From the NCBI GenBank assembly GCA_021234155.1, contig JAJEKV010000004.1:16051059-16115058 (forward strand): DNA of 64,000 bases. The letters run 5' to 3'. This document shows, piece after piece, positions 1 to 9,174 of the stretch; position 1 is the first letter of the stretch, and each line of letters begins with the position of its first letter. The translations under genes were made by a program, and so were the position numbers. This stretch comes from Isoetes taiwanensis. Lineage: Eukaryota > Streptophyta > Lycopodiopsida > Isoetales > Isoetaceae. The notes beneath the pieces are model-generated. The model saw nothing but the letters and a program-made list of their open reading frames with translations. It had not been told where the DNA came from and did not search any database.

Positions 1-510
1 TTTTCGTAGATTCTCCAAGATTCTATGAAGATCCCCCTAGATCCCCTTAGATTCCCTTAGATCCCTTTAGACTTTATGAGGTTGCCCTAGGTTCTCTTAC
101 ATTATATGAGATTCAAAGAGATTCTATAAAGTTTCCCCTAGATACTGTAAGATTTCATCAACATTTTTTTAGATTCCCTTAGATTTTATGAAAATTCCCT
201 TAGATCCCCCAGATTTTAAGAGATTCCCTTAGGCTTGTAAATATTTTCCTAGATTCTCTTATATTTTATAAGATTTTCTTAGATTCTATTAGATTCTTCT
301 GGATTCCTTTACATTTTAGAACTTTTTAGAACATTCTACATTCTAGAACATTCTAAAACTTATTAGAACAATTTGGAACTTTCTGGAAGAATTTTTTTAG
401 ATCCCCCCTAGATTCTCTTATGTTCTAGAACTTTCTAGAAGATTTTAGAACTTTCTAGAGCCTTCCAGAACATTCTAGAACTTTCTTGAACTAGCTAGAA
501 TGTTATAGTC
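1..510. repeat. Degenerate 10-bp-period satellite
   Basis: The first half is built from variants of a decamer close to ATTCCCTTAG and drifts, after about position 300, into variants close to ctTTCtaGAA. Between 421 and 500 the period is exactly 10 with no indel: TTC falls at 423, 433, 453, 463, 473 and 483, and GAA at 428, 438, 448, 468, 478, 488 and 498. No coding potential is visible. The left boundary is cut by the window. Confidence 0.85.
462..491. promoter_or_regulatory. Heat-shock-element-like array inside the satellite
   Basis: Six alternating TTC/GAA pentamers in the nTTCnnGAAn arrangement run without a break here (TTC 463, GAA 468, TTC 473, GAA 478, TTC 483, GAA 488). This matches the known binding pattern of heat shock factor trimers. 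It follows from the 10-bp satellite period, so it may be fortuitous. No gene starts within 1 kb downstream, and a regulatory role is only a possibility. Confidence 0.35.
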
Positions 511-578
511 TATTTTATCTTAATGGGAACATTACCCTTAAGTATATTTAAAACATAAATTATTCATGGAATTAATGT

Positions 579-648
579 TTGGTCTAGTGGTTAGAATGGG
601 GGGCTGGGAGGTTAATGGCTAGGGTTCGAATCCCCCATACAACATAAA
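579..648 (+). repeat. tRNA-derived sequence (SINE head or tRNA pseudogene)
   Basis: An A-box-like stretch starting TGGTCTAGTGG and a perfect B box, GGTTCGAATCC, lie in the order and roughly the spacing of an internal Pol III promoter. The seven bases before the A box (taatgtt) can pair at six of seven positions with aacataa after the B box, like a tRNA acceptor stem. The T stem has two mismatches and no good anticodon stem is visible, so it is unlikely to be a working tRNA. A plant SINE 5' end is the best guess; its 3' end was not located. Confidence 0.55.
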
Positions 649-744
649 CATTTTAAAAGCCTTTTCCTAAGGAATGAGCATTCAACTTGGGCCGTAGGAT
701 CTTGGGCCCGATCAAGGGTCGAGATCTCACCATGTGACAATAAT

Positions 745-1085
745 TAAAGCAACAGAGCCATAGGATCTATTACATATAATTCCCAAAGTCATGTGCACCG
801 TAGGATATGTGCCAAGCCACGTGATCCGTAAGATCTCGGATCGACGATCAGGATCGGATCAACCTAGACCGTAGGATCGATTACATATAATTCCCAAAGC
901 CATGTGCACCGTAGGATGTGTCCCAAAGCAACGTGAGCCGTAGGATCTTGGACCGACGATCAGGATCAGATCAACCTGGATCGTAGGATCGCTTACATAT
1001 AATCGGGAACAAACTCCGAAGCCATCTGAGCCGTAGGATACGTCCCAAAGCCACGTGAGCCATAGGATCTCGGATCAACGGCCGG
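745..1085. repeat. 111-112 bp tandem repeat, about 2.7 copies
   Basis: The marker tacatataat occurs at 771, 882 and 994, giving periods of 111 and 112. Each unit carries repeated short blocks of the type CCGTAGGATC and CACGTGA/GCCGTAGGATC plus gacgatcaggatc. No open frame runs through it. It could be LTR or satellite material. Confidence 0.75.
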
Positions 1086-1137
1086 ATTCAGGAGGACAAA
1101 CATAAGAACATATATATGTTATGATATATTTATACAC

Positions 1138-1288
1138 ATGCGACATCTGGTAGACATCGCAAGGTCACATTTGGGTCACGTTTGGGTCACGTCTGTAGCC
1201 GTCGCATGCGACCTTTGAACTGCGTCGCATGCGACGTGTCTTTAGCGAGGTCTAGGTCATGTCTGTGTCACGTGGCCAGATGTCGCAT
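1138..1288. mobile_element. Short fold-back (MITE-like) element
   Basis: ATGCGACATCTGG at 1138-1150 is exactly inverted as CCAGATGTCGCAT at 1276-1288. Inside, the 12-bp palindrome GTCGCATGCGAC occurs twice (1201-1212 and 1224-1235), and ggtcac/gtcacg words recur. It has no coding capacity. No clear target duplication was found, so classification as a MITE is tentative. Confidence 0.5.
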
Positions 1289-1299
1289 AGACGTGACCA

Positions 1300-2000
1300 A
1301 GACGCCGCTAATTGACCTTTTTGTTGTTGTGTGGGCTTGACTTGGGAGCCAAATAGGTTTAAGGCCTTTAGAACTAGGAACATACTAATAAATGCATCAC
1401 TATTCCTTTAAGCCAAGAATTTACCTACTAGAGAGTACCTTTCCATGATATGCGCAATGGGATGGAAGCTTAAGAACAAGATCATACATCAAGATCATCC
1501 ATAGAACAAGAACATACATCAAAGTTTCGAAGGCAATAGTCCTATATCTACAAAGAACTCTTAAGCTAGAGTAAAGCACGAAATGGGGATGACCCAATAA
1601 TCTTCCATTACCTCCCATTTTCACCCTAATTGGACTCTCTATTCTTGTTTTCCCGTCCTCCTCCATGGACTCTGCTCCACCAACCTCTTACTGTTCCATT
1701 TCAATTATGATATTTGAGCATAAGCGTGCTACAGGTGTCCACTTTGGGAACCTGCCAAAGTACCTATATTGGATACTTCAAAAATGGGTAATTTTTTCTT
1801 GTTCTTTCTATCAAAATTGATTCAAATTTTCAAAATAAAATTCAAAAGCATGTTAACGTTGAAGGTCAAGATAAAGGCAGTACTATTGGAGGTGAAAATG
1901 AACGAATCCAATTTAACACTTATTAGTTATTGAGGCATCACGTAAGTATCCAATACTTTTTTGCATAGCTTTATGGTCCCTACCTTTTTAAGATACATTG
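1300..2000. other. Intergenic sequence without recognisable gene
   Basis: AT-rich single-copy-looking sequence. Short open frames occur on both strands but none shows a recognisable domain, and no repeat stands out. Confidence 0.5.
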
Positions 2001-2479
2001 TAGCATGCTTATTTCCATTTCTCCTTCTTCCTCTCATGATTCTTCTCTATCACCTTCCCATGTTGCCTCTGTTCCACCCTTGCTCTTATCTCCACTCACC
2101 CTATTTACATATGCCATTCCTCGGTCTGGGACAAGATTGTACTTTGCTGCCATAGGAACAACCATAGAACCCAACATATATCGTTAAGCTATTATTGGCC
2201 CTTATCGCAGTAATTGGCTTCAGGCTATGCAGGCCAAAATTGACCTTATTGTAGCTGCCAATACGTAAACCTTAGTTCCTTGCCCCACCAATCATCCCGT
2301 CATGGCCAGCAAGTGGGTTTACAAGATCAAGTACAATGTTCATGGTCACATAAATCGTTTCAAGGCAGGATTTAATCAAATTGAATGTGTGGATCTTGAA
2401 GAGACCTATGTTTCTATTGCAAAAATGGTGTCCATTCGCACTATCCTTGCATTTGCCTCCTTTTAGAATATGTTCTTTT

Positions 2480-2487
2480 TTTTCTTT

Positions 2488-2522
<35 letters not shown>

Positions 2523-4090
2523 AAGTAAGAGGTGTTTTTTCCATTAATTAATTAAAGCCATACAATAGTCTGACTAATGGGAAAAAATTCCACATTAGCA
2601 ACCACCAAACTTAAATAACTTTAGAAGAAAAAATAGTAGTATGTATCTTCAAGTTTATAACAACTTAGCACCAGCTACACCAAGATTCTGTTGCAAATTG
2701 ACTGGATAAACTGCCTTGCCCTCTTTAAGAAAGCAGAAATTGCAAACTCCTGATGTGAGAATAAGTCCAAAAACCTGCATGAACAAAATGCCAAGCAAAA
2801 TGCTAGAGCATGAAGTTAAACAAAAAGAAGATAAGGTATTGAGCATTAGCAGATGACCGTGAAACAGGATTTGGAGGCAAAGGAGAAGGAGATAATCTGA
2901 AATTTGGGAATGGTGTTTTGGCAAAAGGTGGCTCATTGTTGCATTATCTGATCGAAAATGGAATTGTAGACCCAATAGAAGCCCTTATCTGTACCAAATT
3001 TGTAGCTGTTAAATTCTGATCCATTCTCCATAAGCAAGGAATGTATGTCCTCTTTTCCCATCAAGAGAAGCAGTGTACCATATAAGTCAGCCAACATCTT
3101 GTGAGAATAGTATAATTGCTAAGCTGGCTATCTGTCAAAGAGTAGTGGTACATGAACAAGAAATTGAATATGCAGTACATCTGTACGACCTCTCTGCAAT
3201 ATATCCTGACCCAAGATTTTTCATTACTGTTAAGCCTGACCTGGTAAAGTTTGACTTCATCCACTGTTGAATTTGGCCCTGGAGGCTTCAGATCTGTGAC
3301 ATCTGTATTGTTGTTGTACAAGATAACTTCATGGTAGCTTAACATTGTATCAAATTTGTTGCTGCCCTAAAAAGGGGCATTAGAATTGATAACTTGGAGG
3401 TTAGAAACAAAGATATTGAAACCACCTATAAATTTACCAATTGCATCCCATTTCCTGTCATAAGAATCTGCAACTTTACTTTTGTGAGCAGTACCATAAG
3501 CTTCTAAATCCAATTGAAAATTCATCTTAATCCAAAATATGGAAAAGTTTTTATGACCATGCACAATCCTATTCCTTACTTTCCAAATATTCCAAAGAGC
3601 AGTGAACATAATTGTGTTTATGAAAGCATCATTATTTTGAATGCATTTTAACAAGTTAAACTGGTTATGCACACAGAAATAATGGCCAAATTTGCTGTAA
3701 AACCAATTCCAAATTTCAAGAAGCTTGAAACACTGGAAAATATGCTGCAGTGTTTCATCATCAGAGCAGTTAGAATGACATGCAGTCCTAATGGCCGAAT
3801 TTCTCTTAGACAAGGAAACAAGGTTTGGGAGGCTTTTTTTAGCAATCAACCAAACAAAATAATTTACCTTTGGAGGGCAATATGAGTTCCAAATGTTTTT
3901 GAACAGACTATGGCATTCATCTTCTGTGATTGACCACTTTGTCCTGGCTTTAACATGACCTGTCTTGTGATTCAGCCTGGCATAGACTTTACTAACTTTA
4001 TACTTATTAATCCCATTTATTTTCCAAATTAGACCATTACCACTCTCAGCCAGATTAAGGTTATCAGTAAGGATATTTCTGAAATGAAAG
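2480..4090 (-). mobile_element. LINE 3' end inserted into the copia element
   Basis: A run of T at about 2489-2521 is the poly(A) tail of a minus-strand retroposon. An open frame at 3367-3849 (minus) resembles the C-terminal zf-RVT region of plant L1-like LINEs: a cysteine/histidine motif around DETLQHIFQC followed by ALWNIWKVRNRIVHG. Copia coding breaks off just before 2480 and resumes at about 4095 (HQMNVYNVFLES...). The piece is therefore a 5'-truncated LINE copy that landed inside the older copia element. The exact 5' end and target duplication were not resolved. Confidence 0.7.
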
Positions 4091-5330
4091 TAGATTGATC
4101 ATCCCATCAAATGAACGTTTACAATGTCTTTCTTGAAAGCAATCTTCATAAAGAGATGTATCTAGAACAACCTCAAGGCTTCATCTCATCTGATCCACCA
4201 ATAGGTCTGTCATCTCCATGAAGCTCTATATGGTCTTGACAATCTTCTCAATCATTGTACACTTTCCTTGACTCAGTCTTGGTTTTTCATGCAGTACTCC
4301 AAATCCCAGTGTACACTTCCGTCATGATCCCACTTTTTTCTCATCCTATGCTATGTTGACGACTTACTGATTGTGGCAGCCTCTCGCTTTGAGCTTCAAG
4401 TCACCAAGAGTCAGCTTCAAAACCATTTTATGAAAGACCTTGACCCTGGGGGGTTCACCTTTCTGGTGGTGGTATACGTCATCTGCATTCCTAAAGTTGG
4501 ACAAACCCTCCCTTATAAGGATTCCTAATAAAAAAAACCCCCCACTTATATGATTTTAAATTTTCTCAAAATTTATACCCCTATCTTAGATTTACCCCCT
4601 AAGTTTTTCTTAATCATGCTAAACTTATAGCACTTATAGTCAAAAACTTTATGTTGTCATATACCTCTTCCTTAATAATTACAAATTTAACACTCATAAA
4701 ACTTATATAGAGCCTTACATATATGTACAACAATCGATAGTAAAACCACCCCTCCCCACCACTCACATGTTTTATAAGGTTCAATGATGTGGACCCCCGT
4801 TGACCTTGGCTCCATCCACTATTTTCTCAGCATGAAAATATGCTACAACTAGGCATCGGGTTTCTATACCTTCATCGGACCAAGTACTTATCTGATTTGC
4901 TTGCGAAATTTCACCTGTAAGACTACAATCCCACCATCTCTTGCACAATGATCCAGACACTTCTCATTCACTTCAGCATATCCACAACAGATTTTAGTCA
5001 TGCTTAACTTCGCTGCCATTTCAACTAGACCTGATCTTTCTATCCCATTTTGCAAACTTAGCCAATGTTCCACTTCACTTAAAAATGCTTTGTGGCTCTC
5101 TCAAATGTGTACTTCCCTATATCATTGGCACCATCTCTCTTGCCCTGCACTACTCCTCTGTTACTACTACTCCTCTTCATGGTTGTTCTGACGCTGACGC
5201 TGATTGAGCAGGTACTTCTTAAGATCCATTTCAAGATATGTCTTCCTTCTTGCCAGCTCTGCCATAAGCTGGAGCAGCTCCAAACAACGTTGTGTTGCCC
5301 CTTTTAGTACGGAAGTTGAATACGTAGCTC

Positions 5331-5640
5331 TTGCTCATGCCTCTAAGAAAAGTTGTTTGGCTTCATCGTCGCTGCTCAGAATTGCACATTTCCCATTCTT
5401 CTGCCCTCATCCATGTTGACAATCAAGATGCTGCTGCTATTGCTCATAATCCCATCCTTCATTGTCAAGTCAAGCACATAGACATTCAATACCATTTTAT
5501 CCGAATTTTTATCTATGATCAGACCATCCGTCTTGAATATTGTCCCACAAATAATGTGACTGCAGACATCTTCACCAAGCCTCTCCATCGCCTCAAGTAT
5601 AGGAGCTTTATTCAACATCTTGACATGCAAATATTCAGTA
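5331..5640 (+). pseudogene. copia RNase H fragment
   Basis: The longest intact stretch of the copia polyprotein is the RNase H end that would degrade the RNA strand of the DNA/RNA hybrid. It shows VDNQDAAAIAHNP, KHIDIQYHFIR and LEYCPTNNVTADIFTKPL, the usual order in copia elements. Its natural continuation IFS-GGSG resumes after the insert at 6131. Confidence 0.8.
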
Positions 5641-6141
5641 GGGATTATCTTCATGGCAGGAGATCTCCATGGTGAAGCTAAAAAACTCTTTCAATCTGGA
5701 AGTTGCTTTGATGGCATTATCACATCATAGAAAAAAAGGTACAAAGTACAACACATGACTTGACAGACTAGGGACTTTGGTAGGTTTCTATTCCTTCTTT
5801 AGGTGCCATTAGGTTGATAATGACATTGTGGAAGGGGAAGGTGCCACTGGCAACGGTGCAGGTATTATTGATAATCCGGAGTAAGAATTGCTTGTAGATC
5901 CTGCATTGGAATGGAGTTGGCTCTCTCTGTAGTACCTACTCTCTGATAAAGAAAGGAGATTTTCCTTATAGTATCCTAACTGTGGGGAAGACGAGAAGAT
6001 GGCCTCTGTAGTACATGTGCTTTACATCTGCATTCACCCTGTAGAGGGTTCCTATTGTATATATTTTCTATTCTTTAAATACATACATATAATCTTACCT
6101 CAAAAAAAAAAAAAGAAAAAAAGAAAAAAAAAATATTCAGT
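5629..6141 (+). mobile_element. A-tailed retroposon insert with 11-bp target duplication
   Basis: The sequence aaatattcagt at 5629-5639 recurs at 6131-6141. The 491 bases between end in an A-rich tail of about 35 bases (about 6096-6130). This is the signature of target-primed insertion by LINE machinery. No ORF is recognisable, so it is either a 5'-truncated LINE or a SINE-like copy. It splits the 3' end of the copia element. Confidence 0.8.
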
Positions 6142-6429
6142 GGGGGATCTGGATCTCCTTGCTAACATTGAGGGGAGGGTATTGATTGGATTATTCTCTG
6201 CAGTATCAGAGATTCTCCAAAATCAGAAATTCTCCCACGTTTGCAAGCAAGCAGCAACAAGTTCTCTCTTCAGTTACCGCTTTTCATTCACCATTTTGTA
6301 TTTGTGACCTTGAGTTGCCTTCCATTGTTATCTGATTGCTTAATATCATCATTGTATTCTTTTGAGTTGGATCAATATGTCAAAACTATCTTCTGTTTTT
6401 CATTCTCTATTCAACACTAAAGGAGGAGC

Positions 6430-6759
6430 CAATTGATTAGGAAACCAAACCAGTCAAACCGACTAGCCAAGCGCACCAAATCGATGGGAGGCAGCACGAT
6501 AATATCGATGAATAATGAACACTAGTCCAAACAACAATCCAAAGGGGGCGCAGTAAGCTTCTGCATTTTGGAGCTGCCACCTATTCAAACTACTAAGGCG
6601 CACAATGACAAAAGGTGAGAGCATCTTCATGGGAATGTCAAAACTGAATCAGCAAGTCACTTCCAACTGGACCAGTCCAAATAATTAACCAAGACCACCA
6701 AGGTTTGTGAATAGCCCTCACGATTTTATGTCAAAAATAGTACTCCACATTCATGGATA
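6430..6759. other. Intergenic, nothing recognised
   Basis: Short spacer between the copia remnant and the HUH element. No ORF, repeat or structure of note was seen. Confidence 0.5.
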
Positions 6760-6822
6760 GATTATGTAGCCGAAATTTGAAATGGTATTTTTATAACCTA
6801 AGGTTTTCAGTGGTTAGTATGG
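6760..6822 (+). repeat. Left 63-bp direct repeat of the HUH element
   Basis: Begins gattatgtagccgaaattt and differs from the right copy at three positions (one a/g near the start and two near gttttcag). Sequence similarity stops abruptly on both sides, and a small hairpin CGTAT-gaga-ATACG (6825-6838) follows immediately. Confidence 0.85.
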
Positions 6823-7122
6823 GTCGTATGAGAATACGGTAGGAAATGACGGTGGCACTATGGATTCGAAATATGGGAATCTAGGGCTAGCATCTGTGTC
6901 TGGGTTGGTCGAACTGGGAGTTCTCACGTGGTCTGGAGATGGGCATGGCGGAAATGGCGATGGCGGCGCCGGGTATGTGCCTTGGTTCTGCCATTGTTTC
7001 TGTTTTGGGCCACAGAATAAGGAGGGGTCATCTTGGTTGTTCGGAAGGCCATCTCTAGTTTTGTGTCAGTGGATTTCTGTCACAGGTAAGCTGGGTTTGC
7101 TGCTTTTATTTTGTTTGTGATG

Positions 7123-8156
7123 TCTTTGAAGAGAGCAGCGAGGAATGGGAAGGGTGTTGCTTGGTCTGTGCCTCCTTCTCTGAGTTCTTTAAAAATTGGC
7201 TCCTCTAATTCTGGAGAGCCTCAGACTGGGGGACATGCTGCTGGTTGTTCTCTTGGTCAGGATTGGAGTGCCATAGATGTCAGTGTCACCTTGGGTTTGT
7301 CTGGGCAAGATGTGCCCACGAGTTTTTATGATGCCCTTGTTGGCTTTTGCAATCAAAGGTGTTTGGCTGGAGTTGTGGCCATGGAGCGTGGTGCAAGTGT
7401 TGATCACTTGTACTGCCAAGCTGTTTTTAGAGCTCGGTTCAAGAGTCCCAGGGCCATGAATGATGCTATATAACAGGACTTCAATTGGGTTTCAAAGCCA
7501 CCGGGTGTGATTTTGGTATGCAAAGCCCTTAAAAACACTCGCCTTCATTGTTTTGAAGGCATGATTGAGTACTGTATGAAGGATGTTGGAAAAGTCCATT
7601 ATGTTTGTCATCTCCATAATGTGAGTGAAGCTGCTATTGAGAAAGGAAAAGATCTCTATTTGAGATGGGGAGCTGGTGATACGAAGGATCTTGTTGTGCT
7701 TGACAATATTACCTCTTGAATCGAGCTGCACATTTTGTGAATTACCATGGGAATCGTAGGTTGACTATTAGTCTATTGTATACCTTGGCTAGGATGATTC
7801 GATCTGGAAAATGTACCTTGTCTAGTTCCTGGATCATCCCTTCAAACACTGCTCATATCAATGAGCATCGTGTTCGGGCTGCCTGGAGAGTGCTGCTAAA
7901 CCCTAGTCACTGCATGTCGTCCGACATGAGGACGATTCTATTTGGTTTGCCAACAGGCTTTGTGCCTGTGGAGAGGAATGGGCCTAGACGCAGGCGTTAT
8001 TGGGATGATGCTATTTCTGCTGATGAGGAAGACAATAATTTTGAGGATATACATGATGCTTCTTATAGTGCAGATAGCCCTGATGTCGTGATACTTGAGC
8101 CTGGCTTAGATTATATCCCTGTGCATAAGGGTGATCGTACCATGGCTGTTGGCTGA
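7123..8156 (+). pseudogene. Rep-like single-tyrosine HUH endonuclease, two inactivating lesions
   Basis: Conceptual product of about 340 residues that would nick DNA and start rolling-circle type transposition. The metal-binding HUH-type motif is seen as HLYCQAVF (histidine codon 7405-7407; the second His is Tyr, with Gln as in some Rep proteins). The catalytic-tyrosine motif is YCMKD (Tyr codon 7570-7572), like motif III (YxxK) of CRESS Reps. Other well-preserved stretches are CHLHNVSE (about 7600-7625), LYLRWGAGDTKD, SSSWIIPSN and RAAWRVLLNP. The frame has a TAA at 7471-7473 and a shift near 7700-7716, after which it continues in the frame of 7716-8156 into an acidic tail. No helicase domain was seen. 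The start is uncertain; an upstream in-frame ATG at 7111 is possible. Confidence 0.6.
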
Positions 8157-8234
8157 TGAACTTGCTTGGATGTTGGTTGTACAGTTGAGATTTTTTGTTT
8201 TCATGCTTTTGTTTGTTGTATAGCTGCAGGAGTC

Positions 8235-8645
8235 ATGGGGACTGATCCGGAACCAGTTGTTGGCGTGGGCGAGCCTATTGTGTCCTTGCCTGAATCTTTT
8301 ATTTCATCTGCCATAGATGCATCCCATTCCGACCCTGTTGTGTATTCAGCTGAACCAGAGGCAGCATTCTCTGCTCAGGAGTTTATTAATAACGTTATTC
8401 AGGTTGGGACTGAGGCGCATAGGATTGCAGCATCACTGCGTTTGCTTAGGCAGCAGCTTATGGCATTCTACATATCCATTGACAGTGCTATATCTGTTGC
8501 GGAGTGGGAGCACTTGGCTGTGCCTGTTTCTGAATTACACATATTGCGTTCTCATATGAGCCTTGCAAGGGCATTACTTGTGCAGGAGATACATCAGTTA
8601 GATGCGGTGATAAGGCATGCCCAAAGTGGCTCGACTATGAACTAG
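8235..8645 (+). CDS. Second ORF of the HUH element, unknown function
   Basis: An intact frame of 136 codons downstream of the endonuclease, counted from the ATG at 8235 (the frame is open from 8166). The product is acidic and Ala/Ser/Val-rich at its N-terminus. Its second half is leucine-rich and probably helical (about residues 50-130). I recognise no domain. It lies inside the direct repeats on the same strand as the endonuclease, so it may be an accessory protein or may be the detached C-terminal part of a once longer protein. Confidence 0.4.
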   Translation: MGTDPEPVVGVGEPIVSLPESFISSAIDASHSDPVVYSAEPEAAFSAQEFINNVIQVGTEAHRIAASLRLLRQQLMAFYISIDSAISVAEWEHLAVPVSELHILRSHMSLARALLVQEIHQLDAVIRHAQSGSTMN

Positions 8646-8971
8646 TTTATGTTTATGTTTGTGTTTTGTTAGTTTGTTATTTGTATATGAAGTTCATGGA
8701 GGTTGATCTGGAGTTGTGTTATAGTGCTTGCAGGAGCACCTTGGTGTTAGGGAGCTCAACTTCGTTTACCTGGTTGAGTGTCCTTCAACATTGTAAAGTC
8801 TGTTTTGAGTTAATAGACAGTTGTGGTTATGCTGGTTGTGGAAAACGCTTTGTTAATGATTATGAGTAAACTGAAATTGGTTAGGGACCATTATGAGGTC
8901 ACTTTTTATTGATGTTTCATTACGTAAACAAGACTAACTTGTTTGATGCGTTAGTGGGCTTCGGCCCCTGG

Positions 8972-9008
8972 GCATAGCACGCATCCCACAATGGGATGCA
9001 TGCTATGC
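8972..9008 (+). other. Strong hairpin near the 3' end of the HUH element
   Basis: GCATAGCACGCATCCC (8972-8987) pairs with GGGATGCATGCTATGC (8993-9008) at 15 of 16 positions around a five-base loop. Terminal or subterminal hairpins are typical of rolling-circle transposons, where they mark the 3' end. Confidence 0.8.
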
Positions 9009-9011
9009 TTG

Positions 9012-9057
9012 GATGAGCATGGGAATTTATACTGGGGTTCGATTCCCCAGGCTCATT
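9012..9057 (+). other. tRNA acceptor/T-arm-like minihelix with B box
   Basis: CTGGGG-TTCGATT-CCCCAG (9032-9050) is a T-arm with the canonical seven-base loop and contains a B box. It abuts GCTCAT (9051-9056), which pairs with ATGAGC (9013-9018). The two stems would stack like the acceptor and T arms of a tRNA, with 13 bases replacing the rest. It follows directly after the hairpin at 8972-9008. A tRNA-derived fragment or SINE relic is an alternative. Confidence 0.5.
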
Positions 9058-9111
9058 GTAATTTATGTGGTGGCTGTTGCTTGAATTGTGTGACCCAAAT
9101 TATTCTTATGG

Positions 9112-9174
9112 GATTATGTGGCCGAAATTTGAAATGGTATTTTTATAACCTAAGGTTTCCAATGGTTAGTATGG
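9112..9174 (+). repeat. Right 63-bp direct repeat of the HUH element
   Basis: The second copy of the terminal direct repeat, about 55 bases beyond the minihelix. It is followed by an imperfect inverted repeat GGGGT...ATTTGACCCC (about 9180-9214). Confidence 0.85.

Larger units (their letters stand above)
2005..6415 (+). mobile_element. Broken Ty1/copia retrotransposon with two nested insertions
   Basis: Pieces of a copia polyprotein appear in order on the plus strand: the start of the reverse transcriptase (about 2170-2475, with a KWVYKIKYN-type motif), the middle with YVDDLLI (about 4095-4510), the TRPDLS region (about 5000-5090), and the RNase H end with VDNQDAAAIAHNP and TADIFTKPL (about 5415-5640). 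The frame is broken by stops and shifts throughout. A purine-rich tract (gaggggaggg, about 6170-6179) is followed by a possible 3' LTR of about 235 bp that starts TGATTGG and ends CAACA near 6415. Gag and integrase are not seen upstream, so the 5' part is missing. LINE-type sequence interrupts it at about 2480-4090 and an A-tailed insert at 5640-6130. Confidence 0.8.
6760..9174 (+). mobile_element. HUH-endonuclease element, Replitron-like, flanked by 63-bp direct repeats
   Basis: A 2.4-kb unit lies between two 63-bp direct repeats (6760-6822 and 9112-9174, 60 of 63 identical). It contains a Rep-like HUH endonuclease pseudogene (7123-8156), a second ORF (8235-8645), a strong hairpin (8972-9008) and a tRNA-like minihelix (9013-9056) close to the right repeat. 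A single-tyrosine HUH protein without a visible helicase, plus a 3' hairpin, fits the published idea of Replitrons better than Helitrons, which have a two-tyrosine Rep fused to a helicase. The classification rests on remembered motif patterns, not a search. Alternatives are an endogenised CRESS-type Rep gene or another rolling-circle element. Confidence 0.6.

Noticed and set aside
6860-7120. Open frame upstream of the HUH gene
   Set aside because: Low complexity (Gly/Leu rich), no motif; it could be leader or a non-coding exon but nothing supports translation.
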